From JAZRWQ01 sp045541395 (lineage in GTDB: Bacteria > Bacillota > Clostridia > Oscillospirales > UMGS1783), in contig JAZQIZ010000001.1 of NCBI GenBank assembly GCA_045541395.1, positions 62,001-126,000 of the forward strand: a DNA stretch of 64,000 nt, read 5' to 3'. The first letter of the stretch is position 1, and each line of letters opens with the position of its first letter. A model generated the notes under the pieces. The model saw nothing but the letters and a program-made list of their open reading frames with translations, did no database searches and had not been told where the DNA came from. Of the stretch, positions 23,449 to 32,260 are shown piece after piece. The translations under genes and the position numbers were made by a program.

Positions 23449-24103
23449 ATCTGTATCCCATTCCTCGCAACGTTACAATAAAGGTGCTGTATTCACCAAG
23501 GCTCTTTCTCAGAAGCTTAATATGAGTGTCTAAGGTACGGTCGTCTCCAAAGAAATCGTACCCCCATACGTCGTTAATAAGCTTTTCTCTTGAAAGGGCA
23601 ATATTTCTGTTTCTTATCATATAAAATAAAAGATCGTATTCTTTAGGGGTAAGATCGGTTCTGTTTCCGTTAATATAAACAAGTCTCCCTGAAAAATCAA
23701 CCTTCAGTCCCTCTTTTTCAAAAATCTCAGTTTCCTGCTTTTTTGAGACCCTGCCGAGTATCGCGTTAACACGCATCATAAGTTCTCGCGGTGAAAATGG
23801 CTTTACAACGTAATCGTCAACTCCGAGCTCAAAGCCGTGAATACGGTCATATTCTTCTCCGCGTGCAGAAAGCATAATAATAGGCACAGTGCTCTTTTTT
23901 CTGATCTGGCGGCATGTTGAAAAACCGTCAAGCTCAGGCATCATTATGTCCAATATAATAATATCAAAGTCTTCCTTGTCAGCAAGTTCAATAGCTCTTA
24001 TTCCGTTATCTGCCTCGCTTACGATATGATTTTCAAATACAGCATATTTTTTTATCAGGTTTCTTATATTCTCTTCGTCGTCAACAACAAGTATTCTGGC
24101 CAT
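23438..24103 (-). CDS. OmpR/PhoB-family response regulator
   Basis: Receiver domain (residues 1-115) with acidic pair VVDDEEN, phosphoacceptor Asp in IILDIMMPELDG near 52, and Lys in VVKPFSPRELMMR; C-terminal winged-helix DNA-binding domain with LTPKEYDLLFYM and DTHIKLLRKSLG. Start ATG at 24103 follows AAGGAGG; an upstream frame extension lacks such a site. Own promoter; 11-base overlap with the kinase gene. Confidence 0.92.
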   Translation of the reverse strand: MARILVVDDEENIRNLIKKYAVFENHIVSEADNGIRAIELADKEDFDIIILDIMMPELDGFSTCRQIRKKSTVPIIMLSARGEEYDRIHGFELGVDDYVVKPFSPRELMMRVNAILGRVSKKQETEIFEKEGLKVDFSGRLVYINGNRTDLTPKEYDLLFYMIRNRNIALSREKLINDVWGYDFFGDDRTLDTHIKLLRKSLGEYSTFIVTLRGMGYRFEG

Positions 24104-24121
24104 AATGCACCTCCTTATAAC

Positions 24122-24150
24122 AGTATATATAATTTTTTGTTCTAAATCAA
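24122..24150 (-). promoter_or_regulatory. Promoter of two-component genes
   Basis: Minus strand: TTGATT, 17 bp, TATACT, between the htrA-like gene and the response regulator. Confidence 0.6.
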
Positions 24151-24157
24151 TATTTTT

Positions 24158-24182
24158 AGCCTGCATTATAAAAATGCAGGCT
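24158..24182. terminator. Hairpin after htrA-like gene
   Basis: Nine-base stem AGCCTGCAT / ATGCAGGCT, 10 bases beyond the protease stop on the minus strand, but followed by A rather than T residues. It may allow read-through into the regulator genes. Confidence 0.4.
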
Positions 24183-24192
24183 GTATTATTGC

Positions 24193-25413
24193 TTATTTGC
24201 TTTTTAACAAGGTCTGTACAGTATATTCTTCACCGGCTCTTACATAGGTTATAGTAATAGTATCACCGGCCTGATGGGTTGCAAGTACTTCGGAAATATC
24301 TTCAGATCTTTCAATGTCTTTGTTGTCTATGGTTATAATACAGTCACCGGGCTGCAGGCCTGCAATAAATGCATTGGAATTGTGTTCAACGTTAACAATA
24401 TAAACACCCATACGGTCAACTCTGTACATAGATGCGGTTTGTTTATCGGTTATTTCAATAACGGTTATTCCAAGCTTTATATCGGATGAGTTTCCGCTGT
24501 AGTAGCCGTTTTCGATCAGTTCATCTGTTATTTCCTTAACAGTATTGGAGGGAATGGCGAAGCCAAGACCTTCTATTTCAGAACCGGAAGACTTTGCATT
24601 TACAATACCGACAAGCCTTGCGTTTTCATCAAAAAGGCCGCCGCCGGAATTTCCGGGATTTATTGCCGCACTTGTCTGTAAGAGATTCATAGTCTGGCCG
24701 TTTATAGTGATCTCTCTGTCAAGAGCGCTGATAATTCCTTCGGTAACTGTGCCGCCAAGACTGCCCAGGGGATTACCTATCGCTATTGCCTTTTGGCCAA
24801 CAACAATGCTGTCGGAATCGCCAAAGGATACGGCCTTCAAGCCTGTTGCTTCTATTTTAATTACAGCAAGGTCGTTTTCCTGGTCGGAGCCAACGTATGT
24901 TGCTTCATAGCTTTCACCGTCGTGGGTTTTTACAGTAACCTTCGAAACGTCTTCAATAACATGATAATTTGTTACAATGTAACCGTCTTCGGATAAAATA
25001 ACGCCGCTTCCGGCACCGTCAGTAACATACTGTTGCATAAATATTGACGTTGCAATGGATTCGGTTGATATTTCAACAACACAGGGAGATGCTTCATTGG
25101 CCACCTGAACGGTATTCTTGGATTCTTCGGAAACAATAATTTCAGTGCTTGGCTGAGGAGCGGTATCCTTTTCGGGGGCAGGCTCATTTGAGTTTAAAAG
25201 TTTATTTGTAATGTAAGCACCGCCAATGCCAAATACAGCAGAGGCGAATATGCATATTACAGTCATAATAACAACAAATGATTTATAGCTGTTCTTTTCG
25301 TTTTTTCCTTCCCTTGGCGTATACTCCTCTGTAACAATACTGTCTTCCTGATTGCAGTAATGTGAAACTGATGTATGTTCAGTGAATTCGTTTTGTTCAT
25401 TATTTTCAAACAT
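24193..25413 (-). CDS. htrA: HtrA/DegP-type membrane serine protease
   Basis: Envelope quality-control protease. A cytoplasmic acidic N-terminus (about 1-45) precedes one membrane anchor (about 46-70), a linker, then a trypsin-like domain with catalytic His in TNYHVIEDV, Asp in ENDLAVIK and Ser in NPGNSGGGLF, and a C-terminal PDZ domain (about 310-400). This is the Gram-positive HtrA layout, facing outward. GGAGG precedes the ATG. The response regulator and kinase genes lie 90 bp downstream on the same strand. Confidence 0.92.
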   Translation of the reverse strand: MFENNEQNEFTEHTSVSHYCNQEDSIVTEEYTPREGKNEKNSYKSFVVIMTVICIFASAVFGIGGAYITNKLLNSNEPAPEKDTAPQPSTEIIVSEESKNTVQVANEASPCVVEISTESIATSIFMQQYVTDGAGSGVILSEDGYIVTNYHVIEDVSKVTVKTHDGESYEATYVGSDQENDLAVIKIEATGLKAVSFGDSDSIVVGQKAIAIGNPLGSLGGTVTEGIISALDREITINGQTMNLLQTSAAINPGNSGGGLFDENARLVGIVNAKSSGSEIEGLGFAIPSNTVKEITDELIENGYYSGNSSDIKLGITVIEITDKQTASMYRVDRMGVYIVNVEHNSNAFIAGLQPGDCIITIDNKDIERSEDISEVLATHQAGDTITITYVRAGEEYTVQTLLKSK

Positions 25414-25446
25414 TTTTTTACCTCCGTTTATGTTTATAGCTATATA

Positions 25447-25475
25447 ATAATATCATAATGTGACAGTTTTTTGAA
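25447..25475 (-). promoter_or_regulatory. Possible promoter of htrA-like gene
   Basis: Minus strand: TTCAAA, 17 bp, TATTAT. Near-palindromic AT-rich bases (TATAGCTATA) lie just downstream. Confidence 0.45.
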
Positions 25476-25495
25476 GAAGTAATGAAACTTAATGT

Positions 25496-25524
25496 TTGCA
25501 TTTTTTGTTATTCGTGTATATAAT
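25496..25524 (+). promoter_or_regulatory. Promoter of trmH-like operon
   Basis: TTGCAT, 17 bp, TATAAT; GAGGGG and ATG follow at 25554. Likely drives the trmH-like, dprA, topA, trmFO, plsX run. Confidence 0.65.
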
Positions 25525-25553
25525 GTAAAAAGAAAATCAATCGAGGGGATCTT

Positions 25554-26330
25554 ATGGCAGAATATATTACAAGCTTAAATAACGCCACCGTAAAAAAAGC
25601 AGCTTCACTTTTTAAGAAGAGCGCAAGGGATAAAGAGGGCCTTTTTCTTGTAGAGGGAGATTCTTTAGTTTTTGAAGCTTTGAGCAGAGGATTTGTTTTC
25701 GAATTTGTTTTTGTTTGTGAGAATTCGAATCTCGGCTCAAGTATGATCGAAATGCTTGAGAAAAAGGTTAAGAAGGTTTATATTGCAAATGAGCAGGTGA
25801 TGAAAAAGATTTCCGAGCTCAATACTCCACCTTCTTTAATAGGCTGTGCAAATTTTATGGAAATATCTCAAAACGAAATAAAAAAAGGTAAATACGTTTT
25901 GCTTGAGGATATGCAGGATCCCGGTAATTTAGGCGCTGTTATAAGAAGCGCTGCAGCATTTGAAATTGACGGTGTTATTATCTGCGGTGGCTGTGACGTG
26001 TACTCCGGCAAGGTTTTAAGGGGGAGTATGGGTGCCAGTCTTTCATTGCCTGTCTTTTTGTTTGCCAGTGCAGAAGAGGCTATAAACAAGCTTCATTCCA
26101 AGGGCAATAAAATATATGCTGCGGTACTAAATGATAAAGCAAAGCCAATAGAAGAATACTCATTGGGTAAAGGAACCGTTGTTGCAATAGGCAATGAGGG
26201 GAACGGATTAAAACAACAAACCGTTTCTCTGTGTGACGGCTCACTTTATATCCCTATAGCAAACGTTGAATCCTTAAATGCCGCTGTTGCTGCATCTATA
26301 TGTATTTGGGAGATGAGTAAAAATGCTTGA
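25554..26330 (+). CDS. SpoU/TrmH-family RNA 2'-O-methyltransferase
   Basis: Uses SAM to methylate a ribose in rRNA or tRNA. An N-terminal RNA-binding substrate domain (about 1-95) is followed by the trefoil-knot SPOUT domain with the three family motifs: MQDPGNLGAVIRSA (motif 1), VVAIGNEGNGL (motif 2) and IPIANVESLNAAVAASI (motif 3). 258 residues is normal. First gene of a long plus-strand run; the next gene (dprA) overlaps its stop by eight bases. Target nucleotide cannot be told. Confidence 0.9.
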   Translation: MAEYITSLNNATVKKAASLFKKSARDKEGLFLVEGDSLVFEALSRGFVFEFVFVCENSNLGSSMIEMLEKKVKKVYIANEQVMKKISELNTPPSLIGCANFMEISQNEIKKGKYVLLEDMQDPGNLGAVIRSAAAFEIDGVIICGGCDVYSGKVLRGSMGASLSLPVFLFASAEEAINKLHSKGNKIYAAVLNDKAKPIEEYSLGKGTVVAIGNEGNGLKQQTVSLCDGSLYIPIANVESLNAAVAASICIWEMSKNA

Positions 26331-27462
26331 GGAAAGCTCTTTGATTTATTTATTATGGCTTATTGAGGCCCTTAAGCCTACCAATAATAAAATAAACCGT
26401 CTTATAGATGCTTATGCACTGCCGGAGAATATTTACTTTGCACCTATTGATGATCTTGGCAGAGCTGCCGGTCTTTCTGCCGACGATATTACTGCATTGG
26501 AAAACGGCAGAAATCTTTCAAAGGCACAAAGCATTCTTGAAAAATGCAAAAAAGAAGATATTTCTATTTGCACCTTATATGATAATAATTATCCGGAACG
26601 TTTTCAGAATATTCCCAATCCGCCTGTATTATTCTTTTATAAAGGTGAGCCTGTTTGGGATGATGCATCTTTAAATATTGCGATCGTTGGTACCCGTAAA
26701 ATGACTAAGTACGGATACACCGTAACCAAAGACATGGCATCTCAGCTTTCAGGCTGCGGCTGTACAATAATAAGCGGTATGGCTTACGGTATTGATGCAG
26801 CGGCTCAAGCAGCGGCAGTTGCCACCGGAGGAAAAACAATAGGCTTCCTCGCCGGCGGTGTAGACGTTATTTATCCACAGGAGAATATGGTGCTTTATTA
26901 CGATATTATTTCCTGTGGCTGTGTTATCTCCGAATATTTGCCGGGTGAAAAGAATCTGCCGCATCATTTTCAGGCAAGAAACCGACTTATTGCTGCAATG
27001 AGCGATGGCGTTCTGGTTGTTCAGGCGCCAAAGAAAAGCGGTGCACTTATAACTGCAAAATGGGCAGGGGAATATAACAGAGAGGTTTTTGCAGTTCCTG
27101 GTGATATTACTGAGGAACAGAGCGAAGGGACTAATAGTCTAATTGCCGACGGAGCAAAGCTTGTTCAGCATCCAATGGATATAATTTCGGAATACGGAAA
27201 TATATTCTCAGAAGTAATAAAAGAACAAAAGAAAAATATTGCAAAAAAAGAAATAATTAAACCTCAGGAAGAAAATGATGAAAAAATTTCAAAAATAATT
27301 TTCTTGCTCAAAGATGCTGAGTATGACTGCTCTTCCCTGGCAGAGAAGAGTGAAATTTCTTTGGGGCAATTAATTTTGTTATTGACAGATTTGCAAATTA
27401 AGGGCATAATAACTGAAAAGCCCGGTGGAATTTATGCTTTGAGCAAGGGTGTTATTATATAG
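26323..27462 (+). CDS. dprA: DNA-processing protein DprA
   Basis: Binds incoming single-stranded DNA and loads RecA during natural transformation. N-terminal SAM-like helical region (about 1-90), then the Rossmann-like DprA domain with GTRKMTKYGY, SGMAYGIDAAA, GFLAGGVDVIYPQEN and a GALITA segment near residue 245, then a C-terminal winged helix (about 310-379). The length matches full DprA. Overlaps the upstream methyltransferase gene by eight bases and precedes topA by 11, the common Firmicutes order dprA-topA-trmFO. Confidence 0.93.
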   Translation: MLEESSLIYLLWLIEALKPTNNKINRLIDAYALPENIYFAPIDDLGRAAGLSADDITALENGRNLSKAQSILEKCKKEDISICTLYDNNYPERFQNIPNPPVLFFYKGEPVWDDASLNIAIVGTRKMTKYGYTVTKDMASQLSGCGCTIISGMAYGIDAAAQAAAVATGGKTIGFLAGGVDVIYPQENMVLYYDIISCGCVISEYLPGEKNLPHHFQARNRLIAAMSDGVLVVQAPKKSGALITAKWAGEYNREVFAVPGDITEEQSEGTNSLIADGAKLVQHPMDIISEYGNIFSEVIKEQKKNIAKKEIIKPQEENDEKISKIIFLLKDAEYDCSSLAEKSEISLGQLILLLTDLQIKGIITEKPGGIYALSKGVII

Positions 27463-27473
27463 GAGGTATAATT

Positions 27474-29561
27474 TTGCCTAAACTTTTAATAGTAGAGTCT
27501 CCTGCAAAGGCAGGAACAATTAAAAAATATCTCGGAAAAGATTATGATATAGTTGCCTCTATGGGTCACGTCAGAGATCTGCCTAAAAGCACCTTAGGTG
27601 TTGATACTGAAAATAATTTTGAGCCTAAGTATATTCCTATTCAGGGCAAACAGGCTCTTATTAAAGATCTGAAAAACAGCGCTAAGAAATATGAAGCTGT
27701 TTTTCTTGCAACCGACCCTGACCGTGAAGGTGAGGCCATTTCATGGCATCTTGCGGCCATTTTGGGACTTGATGAAAATGAAAAGAACAGGGTTACTTTT
27801 AATGAGATAAGCAAAAAAGCAGTATTGAGCGGTGTGGAAAACCCCCGTTGTATTGATAAGAACCTTGTTGACGCGCAGCAGGCAAGGAGAGTGCTCGATC
27901 GTCTCGTTGGCTATAAAATCAGTCCGTTCCTGTGGAAAAAGGTAAAAAAAGGCCTTTCTGCGGGTAGAGTACAATCTGTTGTTGTAAGGCTTTTGTGTGA
28001 CCGCGAAAACGAAATTGATAAGTTTACGGCAGAGGAGTACTGGAACCTTGATGCCTCTTTCAAAGGGCTGGGAGGCAGTACTTTTACAGCTCATTTCTTT
28101 GGAAATGAAAATGGGAAGATTGAGCTTGGATCTCAGGCTGAAACAAATTCCGTAATTTGCGATCTTGAGGGCGCGGAATATATCGTTAAATCAATAGCTA
28201 AAAAGAAAAAGAACGTTAAAGCTGCCCCGCCTTATATTACTTCCACTCTTCAGAGAGAAGCATCCCGCAGGTTAGGCTATAAGCCGGAAGTCACAATGCG
28301 TATAGCTCAGCAGCTTTATGAAGGTGTTGAGATTCAAGGGCAGGGAAGTACCGGTCTTATTACCTATATGCGAACCGACTCATTAAGAATCTCCGATGAT
28401 GCGATAAACTCTGCAAGAGAATATATAACAGGATTATACGGTTCTGATTATCTTCCTTCCAAGCCTAATTATTTCAATAAGTCCAAATCTTCTCAGGATG
28501 CGCATGAAGCAATACGTCCTACAGACGTAGCACTTACTCCTGAGATCGTCAAAACCAGTCTTACTGCTCAGCAGTATAAGTTATATAAACTGATATGGTC
28601 TAGATTTGTTGCAAGTCAGATGATAGCGGCTGCTTATGATGTTACAGCCATTGAGATCGGTGCGGCCGGTTATATTTTCAAACTTCAGTATCAGAAAATG
28701 ACGTTCAAAGGTTATACTGTTCTTTACAGCGAAGATAAGGATGAAGATGAAACCGTTTCACAGGGCAAAAAGATCCCTGCTTTAAAGGAGGGCGCAAAGC
28801 TTGACTTTATAGAACTTCTGCCGGAACAGAAATTCACTCAGCCCCCTGCAAGATATACCGACGATACTCTCATTAAGGCAATGGAGGAAAAGGGAATAGG
28901 CCGTCCCAGTACCTATGCGCCTACTATTGCTACAGTAATAAGCAGAACTTACGTTGAAAGAGAAAAGAAAACACTTATTCCCACGGAGCTGGGTAAGGTA
29001 GTTAACAAGCTTATGCTTGATCATTTTAAGGATATTGTAAACGTTAAGTTTACAGCCGGCCTGGAGAATCAGTTAGAGGAAATTGCCGAGGGAAATATCG
29101 ATTGGGTCAAGGTTATGTCTCAATTCTACGGTGATTTTGAAAAAACTCTTTCTAAAGCTTCTGAAAAAATGGACGGTGTAAAAATCAAAGTGCCCGAGGA
29201 AGAAACAGACGTTGTTTGTGAAAAATGTGGCAGAAAAATGGTTATAAGAAACGGTCGTAACGGCAAGTTCCTTGCATGTCCCGGTTTCCCGGAGTGTAAG
29301 AATACTAAGTCCATACGTATTGAGACCCCTGCTCTTTGCCCTATTTGCGGCAGCGCTGTTTTGGAGAAGCATTCTAAGAAAGGCAAACTGTATTTCGGAT
29401 GCGAAAATAATCCTAAATGCTCTTTTATGACTTGGGATAAGCCTCTTAAAGAGAATTGCCCAAAATGCGGAAAATCACTCTTTAAAGAAAATCGCAGAGG
29501 CGGAAAAACCCATTGCTTAAATGAAGGCTGCGACTACGAAAAAGGAGCACAAAAAGAATAA
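27474..29561 (+). CDS. topA: DNA topoisomerase I
   Basis: Type IA topoisomerase, relaxes negative supercoils. Toprim domain at the N-terminus (LLIVESPAKAGTIKKYL, then DPDREGEAIS), catalytic Tyr298 in YMRTDSLR, and three C-terminal zinc-finger-like repeats, each with four Cys (starting CEKCGRKM, CPICGSAV and CPKCGKSL). 695 residues, usual for Firmicutes TopA. The start is a TTG at 27474, preceded by GGAGGTATAATT; no ATG nearby fits. Confidence 0.96.
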   Translation: MPKLLIVESPAKAGTIKKYLGKDYDIVASMGHVRDLPKSTLGVDTENNFEPKYIPIQGKQALIKDLKNSAKKYEAVFLATDPDREGEAISWHLAAILGLDENEKNRVTFNEISKKAVLSGVENPRCIDKNLVDAQQARRVLDRLVGYKISPFLWKKVKKGLSAGRVQSVVVRLLCDRENEIDKFTAEEYWNLDASFKGLGGSTFTAHFFGNENGKIELGSQAETNSVICDLEGAEYIVKSIAKKKKNVKAAPPYITSTLQREASRRLGYKPEVTMRIAQQLYEGVEIQGQGSTGLITYMRTDSLRISDDAINSAREYITGLYGSDYLPSKPNYFNKSKSSQDAHEAIRPTDVALTPEIVKTSLTAQQYKLYKLIWSRFVASQMIAAAYDVTAIEIGAAGYIFKLQYQKMTFKGYTVLYSEDKDEDETVSQGKKIPALKEGAKLDFIELLPEQKFTQPPARYTDDTLIKAMEEKGIGRPSTYAPTIATVISRTYVEREKKTLIPTELGKVVNKLMLDHFKDIVNVKFTAGLENQLEEIAEGNIDWVKVMSQFYGDFEKTLSKASEKMDGVKIKVPEEETDVVCEKCGRKMVIRNGRNGKFLACPGFPECKNTKSIRIETPALCPICGSAVLEKHSKKGKLYFGCENNPKCSFMTWDKPLKENCPKCGKSLFKENRRGGKTHCLNEGCDYEKGAQKE

Positions 29562-30883
29562 TGAACATGAAGCCGATAAAGGTAATTGGTGCAGGACTGG
29601 CAGGTTGTGAGGCCGCGTGGCAGATTACAAAATTCGGTATCCCCGTAGAGCTGATAGATATAAAGCCAAACAGCTTTACACCGGCGCATCACAGTAAAGA
29701 GTTCGCTGAACTTGTGTGCTCGAACTCCTTAAGAGCTGCCGGTATGCATAATGCTGTTGGAGTATTAAAGGAAGAGCTTAGAAAACTTGGTTCTCTTATT
29801 ATGGAGGCTGCCGACAAAACGGCTGTTCCTGCAGGTGGCGCTTTGGCGGTAGACCGTGCTGAGTTCTCTAAATATATTACCGAAAAAATAAATTCCTGTG
29901 AGCTTATTAAATTTAAAAGCTACGAGGTGACCGAAATTCCGGATGATGATTTCTGCATTATTGCAACGGGTCCTCTTACTTTAGATAAGCTCGCAGAGGA
30001 TATAAAAAATAAGTACGGTGACAACATAAGCTTTTTTGATGCGGCGGCACCTATTGTTGAATTTGACAGTATTGATATGTCTAAGGCGTTCTTTGCTTCA
30101 CGTTACGGCAAAGGTACAGCCGATTACATAAACTGCCCCATGAATAAAGAGGAATACCTTGCATTCAGACACGAGCTTATAAATGCCCAATGCGCAGAGC
30201 TGAAAGGTTTTGAAAATTCAAAGGTTTTCGAAGGCTGTATGCCTATAGAGGTTATGGCCGCCAGAGGCGAGGATACTATGCGTTACGGACCGTTAAAGCC
30301 TGTTGGACTTGATAATATTGAAACAGGCGAAAAGTATTATGCTGTAATTCAGCTTCGTCAGGATGACAGTGCGGGCACGTTGTATAATATTGTTGGTTTT
30401 CAGACACATCTGAAATTCCCCGAACAAAAAAGAATTTTTTCAATGATACCCGGTCTTGAAAACGCTGTATTTGCAAGATACGGTGTTATGCATAGAAACA
30501 GTTTTATCAATTCTCCCAAGCTTCTTAACAGTGCTTATGAAATGCGTGGGCGCAAAGGGCTTTATTTTGCGGGCCAGATAACCGGTGTTGAAGGTTACCT
30601 GGAAAGCACTTCATCCGGTTTTGTTGCAGGGATAAACGCGGCAAGAAGCTATTTGGGGCTTGAACATTTTGATTTTACAGCAAAAACTGCAATTGGATCC
30701 TTAAGTCATTATGTTTCAAATGAGAGCATTGAGGATTTTCAGCCCATGAACGTAAACTTTGGGTTATTTGAAGAAATTAATGTTAAGGTCAGAAAACGCG
30801 CTGAAAAAAGACTCGCACTTGCACAGCGTGCTGTAGATTATATTGACGAAGTCAAAGACAAAATCAGAGGTGAGATAAAATGA
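29561..30883 (+). CDS. trmFO: tRNA (uracil-54) methyltransferase TrmFO
   Basis: Folate- and FAD-dependent enzyme that makes ribothymidine at position 54 of tRNA, the Gram-positive alternative to TrmA. The FAD-binding GxGxxG (VIGAGLAGCEAA) is at residues 8-18, and later blocks such as FAELVCSNSLRAAG, GCMPIEVMAARGEDTMRYGPLKP and GVEGYLESTSSG are family hallmarks. 440 residues. Its ATG overlaps the topA stop by one base, and plsX overlaps its end by four. Confidence 0.95.
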   Translation: MNMKPIKVIGAGLAGCEAAWQITKFGIPVELIDIKPNSFTPAHHSKEFAELVCSNSLRAAGMHNAVGVLKEELRKLGSLIMEAADKTAVPAGGALAVDRAEFSKYITEKINSCELIKFKSYEVTEIPDDDFCIIATGPLTLDKLAEDIKNKYGDNISFFDAAAPIVEFDSIDMSKAFFASRYGKGTADYINCPMNKEEYLAFRHELINAQCAELKGFENSKVFEGCMPIEVMAARGEDTMRYGPLKPVGLDNIETGEKYYAVIQLRQDDSAGTLYNIVGFQTHLKFPEQKRIFSMIPGLENAVFARYGVMHRNSFINSPKLLNSAYEMRGRKGLYFAGQITGVEGYLESTSSGFVAGINAARSYLGLEHFDFTAKTAIGSLSHYVSNESIEDFQPMNVNFGLFEEINVKVRKRAEKRLALAQRAVDYIDEVKDKIRGEIK

Positions 30884-31875
30884 AAATTATAGTAGACGCC
30901 ATGGGTGGCGACAATGCGCCTTTAGAGGTAGTTAAAGGTTGCGCTCTTGCCTGTCAGGAATACGGAGTGGAAGTTGTTTTGTGCGGCAATGAACCTGAAC
31001 TCAGAAAAATAATTTCAGAAAATCAGCTTTACAGCGAAAAATTCTCTTTTGTTGATACCGGGGAAAACGTTATTACAATGGAGGACCATGCCGAATCCGT
31101 TGTAAGGGATAAAAAAGCCAGTTCAATGTCCGTAGGGATGCAGTTATTGAAAAACAAAGAAGGCGATGCTTTTATTACTGCAGGTAATTCGGGCGCGGCT
31201 CTTGTTGGTGCAACTCTTATTGTAAAAAGAATAAAGGGCGTTAAGCGTGCCGCTATAGGTAGTACGCTTCCTACGTCTTCCGGATGTTCAATGCTTGTGG
31301 ATTGCGGTGCAAATTCTGAGTGTAAAGCAGAATACCTTGAACAATTTGCAATTATGGGCAGTGCATATATGGAAAAAATAATGGGTGTTAAAAATCCTAC
31401 AGTCGGTTTGCTTAACAACGGAGCAGAAGAAACAAAGGGTACCGATATGCATATTCAGGCCCATCAAATACTGAAAGAATCCAATAAAGTTAACTTTATA
31501 GGTAATGTTGAAGGTAGAAACGCTCCTTTGGGAGATGCGGACGTTATTGTGGCAGACGGTTTTTCCGGCAACATATTTTTAAAAACCTTTGAAGGTGTTG
31601 GACTAGTGTTGCTTAAAGGCCTCAAAAGCGTGTTATATGCCTCAACTGCAACTAAGCTTGCCGGTGCAGTTATTAAGAAGCCCCTTAAGGAATTTATGAA
31701 AAAATATGATTATGCTGAGCAGGGCGGGGCTCCTCTGTTAGGTGTCAACGGTGTTATTATAAAAGCCCACGGCTCTTCAAATGCACTTGCAATTAAAAAT
31801 GCAGTAAGACAGGCAACTGAGATGGTAAATGCAAAACTTATTGATGCAATAACCGAAGCTTTTGAAAAAAAATAA
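30880..31875 (+). CDS. plsX: Phosphate acyltransferase PlsX
   Basis: Converts acyl-ACP to acyl-phosphate, the first step of phospholipid assembly in most Gram-positive bacteria. The opening IIVDAMGGDNAP and the blocks NSGAALVGA, ADVIVADGFSGNI and GVNGVIIKAHGSS are diagnostic. 331 residues is normal. Start overlaps trmFO by four bases (ATGA). The acyl carrier protein gene follows with its own promoter, the frequent plsX-acpP pairing. Confidence 0.95.
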   Translation: MKIIVDAMGGDNAPLEVVKGCALACQEYGVEVVLCGNEPELRKIISENQLYSEKFSFVDTGENVITMEDHAESVVRDKKASSMSVGMQLLKNKEGDAFITAGNSGAALVGATLIVKRIKGVKRAAIGSTLPTSSGCSMLVDCGANSECKAEYLEQFAIMGSAYMEKIMGVKNPTVGLLNNGAEETKGTDMHIQAHQILKESNKVNFIGNVEGRNAPLGDADVIVADGFSGNIFLKTFEGVGLVLLKGLKSVLYASTATKLAGAVIKKPLKEFMKKYDYAEQGGAPLLGVNGVIIKAHGSSNALAIKNAVRQATEMVNAKLIDAITEAFEKK

Positions 31876-31894
31876 ATTTTTTTTACTTTATGTC

Positions 31895-31923
31895 TTGACA
31901 TAAGTCAATATTAAATTTATTAT
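31895..31923 (+). promoter_or_regulatory. acpP promoter with palindrome at -35
   Basis: Consensus TTGACA, 17 bp, TATTAT. The -35 is half of an inverted repeat TTGAC-ATAA-GTCAA (31895-31908), a candidate site for a fatty-acid regulator; it resembles but does not match the FabT-type consensus I know. Confidence 0.7.
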
Positions 31924-31963
31924 GAATACGAACCGTTTATTTAAATTTTTAGGAGGTTAAATT

Positions 31964-32206
31964 ATGGTTTTCGAAAAAATTAAGGAACTCGTATTGGAAC
32001 AATTCCCCGAATTTCCTGAAGATGAAGTTACAATGAACACTTCATTCCGTGAGGATCTTGAAGCAGATTCTCTTGATCTTGTTGAATTCATTATGGCTGT
32101 TGAAGATGAATTCAGCATTGATATGGAAGGCGAAGATGCCGACGAAGAAATTGCTAATATTAAAACTATTGGTGATGTTGTTAATTACATCTCCGATCAT
32201 CAGTAA
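31964..32206 (+). CDS. acpP: Acyl carrier protein
   Basis: Carries fatty acyl chains on a phosphopantetheine arm attached to Ser36 in the motif EADSLDLVEF. 80 residues and strongly acidic, as expected. AGGAGG precedes the ATG. It has its own promoter and a terminator after it, allowing a high level of expression within the plsX-rnc run. Confidence 0.96.
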   Translation: MVFEKIKELVLEQFPEFPEDEVTMNTSFREDLEADSLDLVEFIMAVEDEFSIDMEGEDADEEIANIKTIGDVVNYISDHQ

Positions 32207-32212
32207 TATAAT

Positions 32213-32243
32213 CAATATCCCCGTTTACCGGGGATATTGTTTT
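32213..32243 (+). terminator. Terminator after acpP
   Basis: Perfect 11-bp stem CAATATCCCCG / CGGGGATATTG with TTTAC loop and T4. Probably partial, since rnc begins 18 bases later. Confidence 0.85.
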
Positions 32244-32260
32244 GAGAAAAGGTAACGGTT

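Noticed and set aside
24158..24182. Strong terminator after htrA
   Set aside because: The stem is good but A residues follow it on the relevant strand, so it is kept only as a hairpin.
31895..31908. FapR operator before acpP
   Set aside because: The sequence does not match the FapR consensus I know; only a generic palindrome is supported.
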